NCBI GenBank assembly: GCA_036159515.1
Contig: JAYYEV010000079.1
Coordinates: 1 to 20,619 of the forward strand
Length of the DNA: 20,619 nt
Origin: GCA-002727735 sp036159515
Lineage (GTDB): Bacteria > Bacteroidota > Bacteroidia > Flavobacteriales_D > Parvicellaceae
Direction of reading: 5' to 3'
Shown: positions 1-8,640 of the stretch, in pieces
Layout: every line of letters starts with the position of its first letter
How positions within the stretch are numbered: the first letter of the stretch is position 1
Translations under genes and position numbers: made by a program
The notes under the pieces: model-generated
Databases searched by the model: none
What the model was told of the DNA's origin: nothing
Seen by the model: the letters and a program-made list of their open reading frames with translations, nothing else

Positions 1-357
1 CGCTAAAAAATGGTCAAGTTTATCAATTAGCTCTTCTGAATTCACATGTTCAACTTGTTCAGCTATGTTATGTACATTACTCCAACTAAACCCGAGTTTA
101 TTAACTAAAAATGTTTCCCATAAACGATGTTTTCTGATGACAGATAATGCGATTAATTCTCCTTTTTTAGTTAAGTGGGATCCTTTATATTTTAAATAAT
201 CTACACATTTTTTTTCAGCTAATTTTTTAAGCATATCACTTACACTTGAAGGCTTCATGGACAGATAATTAGCTATTTCATTTGTAGAAACGCTTTTATT
301 ACCTTGCTGTAAATGGTAAAGACATTTTAAATAATCCTCTTCTGATTTCGTATTCAT
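1..357 (-). CDS. MntR/DtxR-family metal-dependent transcriptional repressor (C-terminus cut by window edge)
   Basis: This is a metal-sensing repressor that should bind DNA when loaded with Mn(II) or Fe(II). I translated it directly: 119 codons are visible from the ATG at 355-357, and the frame runs off base 1, so the C-terminus is missing. Residues 1-65 form the winged helix (recognition segment around SMKPSSVSDMLKKL, wing ending HLTKKGE), and residues 70-119 start the dimerisation domain. Compared from memory with Bacillus MntR ligands, D8, H77, E100, E103 and H104 are at matching places (AEQVEH motif), while the second N-terminal ligand (Glu11 in MntR) is Lys here. This leaves the exact metal uncertain. 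The gene diverges from a TonB-dependent receptor across a 68-bp gap that holds a perfect inverted repeat, which fits repression of metal uptake and of itself. The family is clear; Mn versus Fe is not. Confidence 0.88.
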   Translation of the reverse strand, partial: MNTKSEEDYLKCLYHLQQGNKSVSTNEIANYLSMKPSSVSDMLKKLAEKKCVDYLKYKGSHLTKKGELIALSVIRKHRLWETFLVNKLGFSWSNVHNIAEQVEHVNSEELIDKLDHFLA

Positions 358-364
358 TTAAGTG

Positions 365-372
365 TAAAAGTA
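365..372 (-). promoter_or_regulatory. Candidate -7 element for the metal repressor gene
   Basis: On the minus strand this reads TACTTTTA, one base off TAnnTTTG, 8 nt from the repressor start. It is nearly the mirror image of the plus-strand candidate about the centre of the inverted repeat (edges about 15.5 and 16.5 bp from the centre), which supports a shared operator for both promoters. Confidence 0.35.
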
Positions 373-374
373 AA

Positions 375-400
375 TATTTTTTAGACGTGACTAAAAAATA
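375..400. promoter_or_regulatory. Perfect inverted repeat, probable MntR/DtxR operator
   Basis: The arms are TATTTTTTAG (375-384) and CTAAAAAATA (391-400), exact reverse complements around the 6-nt centre ACGTGA. It lies in the divergent gap between the metal repressor and the TonB-dependent receptor. The TTAG-N6-CTAA core resembles the TTAGG...CCTAA type of DtxR-family operator. The palindrome is seen directly; that the neighbouring repressor binds it is inference. Confidence 0.7.
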
Positions 401-403
401 GAT

Positions 404-411
404 TAGTTTTA
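404..411 (+). promoter_or_regulatory. Candidate -7 element for the TonB-dependent receptor gene
   Basis: TAGTTTTA matches the Bacteroidota -7 consensus TAnnTTTG at all but the last base. It lies 15 nt upstream of the GTG start and just outside the right arm of the inverted repeat, which would then cover the -33 region. No clear -33 TTG is seen. Confidence 0.35.
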
Positions 412-425
412 AGTAATTTTATTCC

Positions 426-2666
426 GTGAAACTTTACTGCACCGTATTACTACTTTTTATTGGATTGATGTCTTCTTTTATTAGTCACGCACAATACGAA
501 TTTAAGGGAACTGTGATACAACAAAATGCAAGCGTGATACCGTTTGTACAAATTCAACTTTTGGATTCAGATCAATTAGTGGTTGCTGATCTTGAAGGAA
601 GGTTTAAATTTATTTCTAATCGTGAAGAAGAGGAGGTGCTTGTAAAATCAATTGGTTTTAAAAATGTAAAAACTAAACTTCATTCTTCAAGTCAAAATAA
701 AATAGTCTTACAAGAAAATAACCAATACCTTGATGAATTAGTGATTAGTGGGACCTTGGAAGAAATTAAACAGAAAAATAGTCCCATTGCAATTGAGGTA
801 TATAGTGCTAGTTTTATCAATAAGATTCCGTCCTCAAATCTAGTTGATGTTACTGATCAAATGGCTGGTGTCAGACCTCAAATAAACTGCGCTGTTTGTA
901 ATACAGGTGATATTCACATTAATGGAATGGAAGGATCATATTCAATGATTGTAATTGATGGAATGCCCGTTATGGGAGGACTAGCATCAGTTTATGGTCT
1001 TCAAGGTATTCCAACAAGTATAATTCATCAGTTGGAAGTGGTTAAAGGACCTTCTTCCACTCTATATGGCTCAGAAGCAATGGCAGGATTAATTAATGTC
1101 ATTACAAAGGATGTGATTTGTTTGCCCAAGCTGAGTTTAGACTTCATGGTTTCTTCTTGGGGAGAGATTCAAACTTCACTTTTGGTTAAAACAATAAATA
1201 ATAAAAGAATAAAGTCTTTCTTGACCTTTGATGTGTTTGATTACTCTAATCCAATTGATAATAATTCGGATGGATTTACAGATTTGAGTTTGAGAAATAG
1301 ATATACTCTTTTCAAAAAAATTAATTTCTATTCACTAAAAAATCCTCATAATCCTTTTAAACTTTCATTAAGATTTATGAATGAAAATAGATGGGGTGGT
1401 CAAATGGATTGGAATGAAAGCTTTAGAGGTAGTAATCAAATTTATGGCGAATCGATCTTGACCGATAGAATGGAGGTCAGTACTTCATACCGTTTACCAG
1501 CAAAAGAAAGACTAACTTGGAATAGTTCTTACAGTTGGCATAAACAAAAGTCCTGGTATGGAAACAATACGTATCATGCGCTACAAGTAATAGGGTTTTC
1601 ACAGTTTACATGGCGTAAAAAATGGAATGAAAAGTTTAATCTTTTATCCGGATTGGCCTTAAGATATAATTATTATGATGATAATACACCTGCAACAATC
1701 AGAGAAGATAGTTGGTGGCTACCAGGTGCATTTCTGCAAAGTCAATTTAAATGGAATTCAAATCATCAGCTGCTTCTCGGCTGGAGATCAGACTTGCACA
1801 CGGTACATGGAGTTATTCATTCACCAAGATTAAATTATCAATTGAATTTATCTGAACGGACGGTTATGAGGCTAGGAATGGGTAATGGCTTCAGGGTGGT
1901 AAACGTTTTTACAGAAGATCATGCTGTGTTGACAGGTGCAAGGGAAATCGTTTTTAAAGAATCATTAAATCCTGAACGTTCCAAAAATATCAATCTCAAC
2001 GTATCTACTAATCAGAAATCGGAATGGGGTAAATTACATCTTGAGTCTTCTCTTTTCTACAATCATTTTTCTAATAAAATAATTCCTAATTATGAATTTA
2101 ATGACAATCAAATTGTTTATGCTAACCTTGATGGTTATTCTATTTCTAAGGGGATTGGTGTTCAAATTGGTTACGACTTCGATAAGTTTCCTTTAAAAAT
2201 GAACTTTAATGGTACTCTTCTCGATGTAGGCATATTCACTACAGATGAAGAAGATAATCAAATAAAAACACAACAAATTTTAAGTGAACAGAATAGTTTA
2301 AAATGGAATCTTTCCTACCATTTCAGTTCTATCGATGTAAACTTTGACTATACCGCAAGTAGATACGGTCCCATTAGATTACCTGTACTTGAAAATGATT
2401 TTAGGCCAGCATACTCCTTACCTTATGCTATACATCACCTTAAATTCACTAAACAGTTCCATAAAGGTAGAAGCATTTTTTTAGGGGTTCGCAATTTATT
2501 GAATTTTACACCTCCATCTTATTCCATTCTAAGGGCGCACGATCCTTTTGATCAGCAGATAAATGATCCAATAGACAATCCTAATAATTATACGTTTGAT
2601 GCATCTTACGTGTATGCTTCATTTCAAGGTATTAATTTTATTTTTGGTGGCAAACTAGTTTTTTAA
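426..2666 (+). CDS. TonB-dependent outer-membrane receptor with CxxC plug motif, probable metal or metal-chelate uptake
   Basis: This is a 746-residue outer-membrane active transporter. The order is: signal peptide 1-22 (hydrophobic core, cleavage after SHA, mature start QYEF); carboxypeptidase-regulatory-like beta-sandwich about 25-95; a TonB-box-like DELVISG at 104-110; plug about 115-230 with GSYSMIVIDGMPV and EVVKGPSSTLYGSEAMAGLI; then a long barrel rich in aromatic girdle residues, ending GGKLVF with the terminal Phe typical for outer-membrane insertion. The plug carries Cys155 and Cys158 (NCAVCNTGDIHINGMEG). The GTG start at 426 is chosen because it places Lys2 directly before the hydrophobic stretch; the next Met (residue 15) would destroy the signal. 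No strong Shine-Dalgarno is visible. The divergent metal-sensing repressor and the shared operator suggest a Mn or Fe-related substrate, but the substrate itself cannot be read from the sequence. Confidence 0.92.
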   Translation: MKLYCTVLLLFIGLMSSFISHAQYEFKGTVIQQNASVIPFVQIQLLDSDQLVVADLEGRFKFISNREEEEVLVKSIGFKNVKTKLHSSSQNKIVLQENNQYLDELVISGTLEEIKQKNSPIAIEVYSASFINKIPSSNLVDVTDQMAGVRPQINCAVCNTGDIHINGMEGSYSMIVIDGMPVMGGLASVYGLQGIPTSIIHQLEVVKGPSSTLYGSEAMAGLINVITKDVICLPKLSLDFMVSSWGEIQTSLLVKTINNKRIKSFLTFDVFDYSNPIDNNSDGFTDLSLRNRYTLFKKINFYSLKNPHNPFKLSLRFMNENRWGGQMDWNESFRGSNQIYGESILTDRMEVSTSYRLPAKERLTWNSSYSWHKQKSWYGNNTYHALQVIGFSQFTWRKKWNEKFNLLSGLALRYNYYDDNTPATIREDSWWLPGAFLQSQFKWNSNHQLLLGWRSDLHTVHGVIHSPRLNYQLNLSERTVMRLGMGNGFRVVNVFTEDHAVLTGAREIVFKESLNPERSKNINLNVSTNQKSEWGKLHLESSLFYNHFSNKIIPNYEFNDNQIVYANLDGYSISKGIGVQIGYDFDKFPLKMNFNGTLLDVGIFTTDEEDNQIKTQQILSEQNSLKWNLSYHFSSIDVNFDYTASRYGPIRLPVLENDFRPAYSLPYAIHHLKFTKQFHKGRSIFLGVRNLLNFTPPSYSILRAHDPFDQQINDPIDNPNNYTFDASYVYASFQGINFIFGGKLVF

Positions 2667-2789
2667 TATCTCCCCTTTCTAAAAGCGACCTCCCAATCTC
2701 ACTATAAATAATCTTATAATTTTATAACGTACGTCTTAAGACTATACTATTCGAGAAAAAACAAATAAAATTTTAATAAAATAAGATGA

Positions 2790-4592
2790 TTAAAAACAAT
2801 ATTCATTGGCTTCTATAAGTTGTTTTGCGATGTTGCGCCTTAAAGAAATGGCATCTAATCCATTGTGCTTTGTAAAACGTTTTAGACCTAATATCATCAT
2901 ACTAGCCTCATCTCCTTCGGCAATCGAATAAACTGTATTTTTTCCAAACTTGTTCATTTTATCACAAGAGTCATAGACCAATACTTGTAACATCATTTTT
3001 TGTGCTTCATATTGATCTGATAAGTTATTTTGAGTCACTTTTAACACTCTTAGTAGGGTAGATTCACATAAATAAATGGTATTGATCATATCTGCGATAT
3101 TCATTAGTACTTCTTGTTGTTCACCTAGCTTATCGTTGAATTTTTTTACTGCGGTTCCTGCAACCATTAAAAGAGCCTTTTTGAAATTTTTAATAATTTT
3201 AATTTCATTTGAAAATAGAGTACCATTACTGTTTTCTACATCTGGAAGTGACATCAGTTCTTTAGCAATGTTTTTTGCTGGGCCCAGTAAATCAATTTCT
3301 CCTTTCTGCGCTTTTCTCAGAATCATACTTACCGTTAACATTCGATTGATCTCATTTGTACCTTCGAAAATTCGATTAATCCTAGAATCTCTGTAGGATC
3401 TTTCAATGTTCTTTTCTGCGGAATAGCCCATTCCTCCATGAATTTGAACCCCTTCGTCAACTACGTAGTCTAGCACCTCACTACCAATTACTTTTAGTAT
3501 AGCACACTCTGGTGCGAATTCTTCAATGCCTTTCAAAGTAGCTTCACCTTTCTCCATTCCGCTTTCAACTAACGATTGGATGTTGTCTTCAATATTTTGT
3601 GTCGCTCGATAAGTAGCACTTTCACAAGCGAATGTTCTTATAGATTGTTCTGCCAATTTTGCTTGAATGGCTCCAAAGGAAGAAATTGGGGTATTAAATT
3701 GTTCACGCTCATTAGCATATTGAACAGATTCAGTAATTGATGCTTTTGCTCCACCCATTACACCTCCACATAACTTTATTCTTCCAATATTTAAGATGTT
3801 TACGGCTATTTTAAATCCCTTTTCTCTTTCGTATAATAAGTTTTCTACTGGAATTTTCACATCATTAAAAAATACCTGTCTGGTAGAAGAACCTTTTATT
3901 CCCATCTTTTTTTCTTCTGCATTTAGGGTGATGCCTGGTGTATCTGCTTCTACTAAAAATGCAGTTAGGTTCTTATCATCATCTATTTTTGCAAATACGG
4001 TAAATAGATTAGCAAAACCTCCATTGGTAATCCACATTTTTTGTCCATTGATGATATAGTGTTTTCCATCTTCAGTCAATTTAGCTCTACTTTTTCCAGA
4101 GTTTGCATCCGATCCAGAACTTGGTTCAGTCAAACAGTAGGCTGCTTTCCATTCACCTGATGCTAATCTTGGAATATATTTTTGTTTTTGAGCTTCATTA
4201 CCATAATAGAGTAGTGGTAGTGTTCCTATTCCTGTATGAGCACCATAAGCAACAGAAAAAGAATGGCCAGCTCCTAGAGCCTCTGTGGCTAGCATAGAGG
4301 TTTTAAAATCAACACCTAATCCACCATATTCTTCAGGAATAGATAAGCCCAATAATCCTAATTCACCCGCTTTCTGCATGAGAGTGGGCATTAATTCAGG
4401 GTCAGACATGCTATCAATCTTATCCAGAATAGGAAATAGTTCTGCTTTCATAAAATCGTAACACATTTGTTCAATCATTCGTTGTTCTTCATTCCATTCT
4501 TCTGGAATAAAAATTTCATTAGGATGGGTTTCTTTTACTAAAAATTCACCGCCTCTTATGGCTTTTTTTTCTTCAATTTTAATTTCACTCAT
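2790..4592 (-). CDS. fadE: Acyl-CoA dehydrogenase, long (VLCAD-like) form
   Basis: A flavoenzyme for the first step of beta-oxidation: it oxidises acyl-CoA to trans-2-enoyl-CoA. At 600 residues it is about 200 longer than the classic 380-400 residue dehydrogenases, as in the VLCAD/ACAD9 group. Visible parts are the N-terminal helical domain (about 35-150), the FAD-contacting segment with CLTEPSSGSDANS (153-165) and WITNGG (187-192), the beta domain to about 250, and the C-terminal helical domain with IHGGMGY and RIFEGTNEINRM. E410 in FEGT matches the catalytic base of the family. Residues from about 430 onward are an extra helical domain. It is last in the operon, 10 nt after the thiolase stop. 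An electron-transfer flavoprotein must act as acceptor but is not in the window. The chain-length range is not readable. Symbol by role and B. subtilis operon analogy. Confidence 0.93.
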   Translation of the reverse strand: MSEIKIEEKKAIRGGEFLVKETHPNEIFIPEEWNEEQRMIEQMCYDFMKAELFPILDKIDSMSDPELMPTLMQKAGELGLLGLSIPEEYGGLGVDFKTSMLATEALGAGHSFSVAYGAHTGIGTLPLLYYGNEAQKQKYIPRLASGEWKAAYCLTEPSSGSDANSGKSRAKLTEDGKHYIINGQKMWITNGGFANLFTVFAKIDDDKNLTAFLVEADTPGITLNAEEKKMGIKGSSTRQVFFNDVKIPVENLLYEREKGFKIAVNILNIGRIKLCGGVMGGAKASITESVQYANEREQFNTPISSFGAIQAKLAEQSIRTFACESATYRATQNIEDNIQSLVESGMEKGEATLKGIEEFAPECAILKVIGSEVLDYVVDEGVQIHGGMGYSAEKNIERSYRDSRINRIFEGTNEINRMLTVSMILRKAQKGEIDLLGPAKNIAKELMSLPDVENSNGTLFSNEIKIIKNFKKALLMVAGTAVKKFNDKLGEQQEVLMNIADMINTIYLCESTLLRVLKVTQNNLSDQYEAQKMMLQVLVYDSCDKMNKFGKNTVYSIAEGDEASMMILGLKRFTKHNGLDAISLRRNIAKQLIEANEYCF

Positions 4593-4602
4593 AATCGTTT
4601 AT

Positions 4603-5784
4603 TTATAATAATTCAAATATGCCGCATGCACCTTGTCCAGTTCCCACACACATGGTTACGGCTCCATATTTTTGGTTTCTTCTTCTCATTTCATTTAGAA
4701 GTTGCACAGTTAATTTAGCTCCAGTGCATCCTAAAGGATGTCCTAAGGCTATGGCACCTCCGTTCACATTAACAATATTGGGGTCTATGTCTAATCCTTT
4801 TACTATAGCTACAGACTGAGAAGCAAAAGCTTCATTTAATTCAATTTGTTCAAGATCATTTAGTTTTAATCCTGCAACTTTTAAAGCCTCAGGAATGGCA
4901 TAAAGTGGCCCCACACCCATTATTCGAGGAGATAGACCAATTACTTTGTAGGTTATTAATCTTGCTAAAGGTTTTACTCCAAGCTCTCTAACCATATCTT
5001 CTGACATCATCATCACAAATGCTGCTCCGTCAGAAGTTTGTGAAGAATTACCTGCGGTTACTGTACCGCCATTTTTAAATACGGGTCTAAGCTTGGAAAG
5101 TGCTTCTAGATTGGTGTCTTTTCTTGGTCCTTCATCCACATCGCCAATAAATTCTTTTTCAATTTTATTTTCATTTTCGTCTAAAAGAATCTGTTTTATA
5201 TGTATTGGAGCTATTTCATTTTGGAATACTTCATTTTCAATCGCTTTATTTGCTTTTTGATGTGACTGGTAAGCAAACTCATCTTGCATTTCACGAGTTA
5301 CCCCAAATTCTTCTGCTACTGCTTCGGCTGTAAGCCCCATGCCCCAGTACCAGTCTGGGTGCTGTTTGCTGTAATGATGATGGGGAACAATTCTCCATCC
5401 TCCAAATGGAATAGGAGACATGCATTCAACTCCTCCAGCAACAATACAGTTTCCGGCACCAGCTTGAATTTGATAGTGTCCTAATGCAATACTTTGTAGT
5501 CCTGAGGAACAATAGCGGTTAATGGTCATACCGGGAACCTTTTCCGTATTAAGTCCCATTAAGGAGATCATTCTAGCCATATTTAAGCCTTGCTCAGCTT
5601 CAGGAGTTGCATTACCTACAATCACATCATCAATTCTTTCTTTATCCAAGTTTTCAAAATCTTTGAGTAAGTGTTCCAGAACTTGTTTTCCTAATTCATC
5701 AGGTCTTGTAAATCTAAACATACCTCTACCAGATTTACCTACTGCTGAGCGATATCCTCCAACGATATAAACTGATTTCATCAT
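4603..5784 (-). CDS. fadA: Acetyl-CoA acyltransferase (3-ketoacyl-CoA thiolase)
   Basis: This catalyses the last beta-oxidation step, cleaving 3-ketoacyl-CoA with CoA to acetyl-CoA and a shortened acyl-CoA. At 393 residues it is the normal length for a thiolase. The nucleophile is Cys92 in NRYCSSGLQ; the LNEAFASQ loop, His349 in GHPLGCTG and Cys379 in CVGTGQGACG are all present, so a complete active site is expected. The degradative assignment (rather than acetoacetyl-CoA thiolase) rests on the operon, where it sits 2 nt behind the hydratase/dehydrogenase gene and 10 nt before the acyl-CoA dehydrogenase. Two consecutive Met codons open the frame; either could be the start. It is the cytoplasmic partner of the FadN-type protein encoded upstream. 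Confidence 0.94.
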   Translation of the reverse strand: MMKSVYIVGGYRSAVGKSGRGMFRFTRPDELGKQVLEHLLKDFENLDKERIDDVIVGNATPEAEQGLNMARMISLMGLNTEKVPGMTINRYCSSGLQSIALGHYQIQAGAGNCIVAGGVECMSPIPFGGWRIVPHHHYSKQHPDWYWGMGLTAEAVAEEFGVTREMQDEFAYQSHQKANKAIENEVFQNEIAPIHIKQILLDENENKIEKEFIGDVDEGPRKDTNLEALSKLRPVFKNGGTVTAGNSSQTSDGAAFVMMMSEDMVRELGVKPLARLITYKVIGLSPRIMGVGPLYAIPEALKVAGLKLNDLEQIELNEAFASQSVAIVKGLDIDPNIVNVNGGAIALGHPLGCTGAKLTVQLLNEMRRRNQKYGAVTMCVGTGQGACGIFELL

Positions 5785-5786
5785 AA

Positions 5787-8168
5787 TTAATTTCTTAAAA
5801 TTTTACCTGTTTGTAATAGGCTTTGAATTCTTTCTAATGTCTTTCTTTCAGCACACAGTTCAACAAATGCTTTTCTTTCTAAATCCAATAAATATTGTTC
5901 AGAAACAGGTGTGACTTGAGATAAATCACCACCACAAAGAACATATCCTAATTTTTCCGAAATAAGTTGATCATGTTCGGACATAAAGTTTCCTGATTTA
6001 AATGAATCTGCACCGACATACACTATACCCAATCCCTCTTGTCCAAGAGCTTGAATGTCTTTTCTTTGGTTCTGTTGTGTGTACCCTTTTTCATGCATTT
6101 TAAGACATGCCGACTTTGCATATGAGAGTTGATGTGCTCTAGAGACAATAATCTCATCTACCCCTTTTCTAAGAAGACCTAATTCCATTGCTTCGTGAGC
6201 AGAGGTAGACACTTTAGCTTGACCGATAGTCAGAAACTTTTCTCTGAATCGGTTAATTCGCATATCACCTGCTTTTAATTCATCTGAGAATCGAAGTGCC
6301 ATTTCTTTAGTTCCTCCTCCTCCTGGGATAAGTCCTACTCCAAATTCTACTAATCCCATGTAGGTTTCAGCATGTGCAATTACTTTATCAGCATGCATAC
6401 ATATTTCACAACCGCCCCCTAAAGTCATTCCATGAGGTGCTGCTACCACAGGCACGGATGAATAACGAATCCTCATGGTAGTTTGTTGAAATCCTTTGAC
6501 AGCTAAATTTAATTCGTCATAGTCTTGTTCTGCTGCCATCATGAATATCATCCCTACATTTGCTCCAGCAGAAAAGTTAGTTCCATCATTAGAAATAACG
6601 ATCCCTTTATATTGACCTTCTTCTGCCAAATCAATGGCTGTATTAATGGCACTTAAAATTCCTCCACCTATGGTGTTCATTTTAGAATGAAAAGTGACAT
6701 TGATGATTCCATCTCCAATATCTTGTAGGGAAGCCTCTTCATTTTTCCATATGGTTTTGGATGAATCGAGTGTTGATAATGAAATCAAATCATTTGAGCC
6801 TGAGGTGGGTTGGAATTTTTTAGTTTGAATATCGTAGAAATTGGAATGACCTTCAGAAATCCGGTAAAATGATTCATTCTCTTTAGCAAATGATATAACC
6901 CAATCGGGAACGGTTAGGTTTGCTTTTTCAATATTGGTAATGCCTTCATTTATACCAATGGCGTCCCAAATTTCAAAGGGTCCTAATTCCCAACCAAAAC
7001 CAGCTTTCATGGCCTCATCCAATCTGTAAATTTCATTCGAAATTTCAGGAATTCGATGGCTAGCATAACTTAGTAACCCAGCAAACACCCTTCTGTAAAA
7101 GTCCCCCGCTTTATCTTTTCCATTAAAAAGAACTTTTGTTCTTTTTTTGAGGTTGTCAATGCCTCTAGCTTTTCCAATAGTTTCAAATTTTGTTTTTAAA
7201 GTTGATTTATATTCAAACGTTTTGAGATCTAGTTCCAAAATTTCTTTTTTACCACTATCGTTGATGGTCTTCTTGTAAAATCCTTGACCTGTTTTTGAGC
7301 CAAGCCAATTATTCTCTTTCATTTTAGCTATGAAAGATGGAAGGTTGAAAACAGTTGATCTTTCGTCATTTGGACAATTTTCTTTTAATCCATTTGCCAC
7401 ATGAATTAAGGTGTCTAGCCCAACTACATCACAAGTTCTGAATGTAGCAGATTTTGGTCTGCCCATTATAGGCCCAGTAAGCGAATCAACTTCCGTAACC
7501 GAAAGATTTAATTCATCTACAATATGAAATAATTCTTGAATAGCAAAAACACCAACTCTGTTAGCAATAAAAGCAGGAGTGTCTTTACATAAGACTGTAG
7601 TTTTACCTAACAATTTCCCTCCAAACTCCATCATAAAGTCTACAACTTCTAAATTAGTTTTAGAGGTGGGTATGATTTCTAGTAGCTTTAAGTATCGAGG
7701 AGGGTTAAAGAAATGAGTTCCAAGAAAATGAGAAGTAAAGTCTTTAGTTCTATTTTCTAACATGGAGTTAATCGGAATTCCAGAAGTGTTGCTAGATACT
7801 ATGGATTCTTTTTTCCGATGTTGGTCTACTTTTTCAAAAATAATATTTTTAATATCTAATCGTTCTACCACCACTTCAATTATCCAATCGCAATCGCTGA
7901 TTTTGTGAAAGTCGTCTTCGAAATTTCCAGTCGAAATATTATTCAACATGCTTTTAGAATATAGCGGTGCAGGTTTTGATTTAACCGCTGTATTAAGAGC
8001 GTTGTTTACTAAACTGTTCCTCTTTTTTGGATTAGATGAATTTTTATCATTTTCAGCAACAATATCCAGTAAGATTACATTTAGCCCCACGTTTGCAAGC
8101 TGACAAGCTATTCCAGAACCCATGATTCCAGAACCCAATACAGCTACTTTTTTAATGTTTTTTATCAT
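5787..8168 (-). CDS. fadN: 3-hydroxyacyl-CoA dehydrogenase / enoyl-CoA hydratase fusion, FadN type
   Basis: A bifunctional beta-oxidation enzyme that hydrates enoyl-CoA and oxidises the 3-hydroxyacyl-CoA with NAD. The 793-residue protein has the FadN order: NAD-binding Rossmann domain first (GSGIMG, 12-17), catalytic THFFNPP with His152, a 3HCDH C-terminal domain about 197-300, a second helical repeat about 355-405, and the crotonase domain last (about 480-690). The crotonase part keeps the oxyanion loop FSAGAN and both glutamates, E588 in GGGCE and E608 in GLVEFGVGLIPGGGG, so it is a hydratase and not just an isomerase. This is the reverse of the E. coli FadB order (crotonase first). It is 2 nt from both the MarR gene upstream and the thiolase downstream. 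The start MIKNIKKVAVLG gives the standard short lead into the Rossmann strand. Confidence 0.94.
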   Translation of the reverse strand: MIKNIKKVAVLGSGIMGSGIACQLANVGLNVILLDIVAENDKNSSNPKKRNSLVNNALNTAVKSKPAPLYSKSMLNNISTGNFEDDFHKISDCDWIIEVVVERLDIKNIIFEKVDQHRKKESIVSSNTSGIPINSMLENRTKDFTSHFLGTHFFNPPRYLKLLEIIPTSKTNLEVVDFMMEFGGKLLGKTTVLCKDTPAFIANRVGVFAIQELFHIVDELNLSVTEVDSLTGPIMGRPKSATFRTCDVVGLDTLIHVANGLKENCPNDERSTVFNLPSFIAKMKENNWLGSKTGQGFYKKTINDSGKKEILELDLKTFEYKSTLKTKFETIGKARGIDNLKKRTKVLFNGKDKAGDFYRRVFAGLLSYASHRIPEISNEIYRLDEAMKAGFGWELGPFEIWDAIGINEGITNIEKANLTVPDWVISFAKENESFYRISEGHSNFYDIQTKKFQPTSGSNDLISLSTLDSSKTIWKNEEASLQDIGDGIINVTFHSKMNTIGGGILSAINTAIDLAEEGQYKGIVISNDGTNFSAGANVGMIFMMAAEQDYDELNLAVKGFQQTTMRIRYSSVPVVAAPHGMTLGGGCEICMHADKVIAHAETYMGLVEFGVGLIPGGGGTKEMALRFSDELKAGDMRINRFREKFLTIGQAKVSTSAHEAMELGLLRKGVDEIIVSRAHQLSYAKSACLKMHEKGYTQQNQRKDIQALGQEGLGIVYVGADSFKSGNFMSEHDQLISEKLGYVLCGGDLSQVTPVSEQYLLDLERKAFVELCAERKTLERIQSLLQTGKILRN

Positions 8169-8170
8169 GA

Positions 8171-8608
8171 TTAATTATTGTAAATATGGTCTCTGTCAAT
8201 GAGGTCATTAATTTTTTTAAGAACCTCAAAGCATGTTTTCAAATCGTTGTGATCAATTTCTTCATAAAGTCTTTCATTAAAATGGATAACTACATCTTTA
8301 GATTTTTGTCGATGTTTCATTCCTTCATCTGTGAGATGTAATTTGACTAGTCTTTTATCTCTTTCATCATTTCTTTTCTCGATAAATCCTTTTTTTTCAA
8401 GTGATTTAATCATCCTTGTCAAACTCCTGGGTTCCATTCCCATTTTGGGTCCTAACTTAGTGGATGATGTTCCTTCTTTATCGATGTTGAGTAATGCGTA
8501 TCCTATAGCCATAGTTCCATCGAATTCTGCAGCCTTTAGATTATACATTCTTGCAATTTTGTACCAAGACCATCTAATATGAAAATCTGCTGTATCTTCT
8601 GCCCGCAT
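8171..8608 (-). CDS. MarR-family transcriptional regulator of the beta-oxidation operon
   Basis: A 145-residue winged-helix regulator. Helix-turn-helix residues lie about 48-75 (GTSSTKLGPKMGMEP then SLTRMIKSLEKKG), followed by the wing RNDERDKRLVKLHLTDEG at 79-96, whose D-x-R pattern is typical of MarR. N- and C-terminal helices would form the dimer interface. It is the first gene of the operon and is followed after 2 nt by the FadN-type gene. A perfect 22-bp palindrome lies 33 nt upstream of its start. By analogy with MarR proteins that sense acyl or aryl-CoA-type ligands, it probably represses itself and the fad genes until a fatty-acid-derived ligand releases it. The regulatory target is strongly suggested by position; the ligand is inference. 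Confidence 0.88.
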   Translation of the reverse strand: MRAEDTADFHIRWSWYKIARMYNLKAAEFDGTMAIGYALLNIDKEGTSSTKLGPKMGMEPRSLTRMIKSLEKKGFIEKRNDERDKRLVKLHLTDEGMKHRQKSKDVVIHFNERLYEEIDHNDLKTCFEVLKKINDLIDRDHIYNN

Positions 8609-8627
8609 AATTTTTGATTATGTAGGA

Positions 8628-8635
8628 CTAAAATA
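8628..8635 (-). promoter_or_regulatory. Candidate -7 element of the MarR-fad operon
   Basis: On the minus strand this reads TATTTTAG, one mismatch to TAnnTTTG, 19 nt upstream of the MarR start. The -33 region would fall inside the 22-bp palindrome, as expected for repression by steric block. A weak, position-supported call. Confidence 0.3.
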
Positions 8636-8640
8636 ATAAA

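Noticed and set aside
2733..2742. GTCTTAAGAC palindrome and TTATAA-TT-TTATAA repeat in the gap between the convergent receptor and acyl-CoA dehydrogenase genes
   Set aside because: Short and AT-rich, with neither a GC stem nor a T-run; such words are expected by chance in this composition. No terminator could be supported in 2667-2789.
6391..6400. GCATGCATAC inside the fadN gene, resembling the MarR palindrome
   Set aside because: It is only part of the 22-bp word, is asymmetric here and is explained by codons in the crotonase domain.
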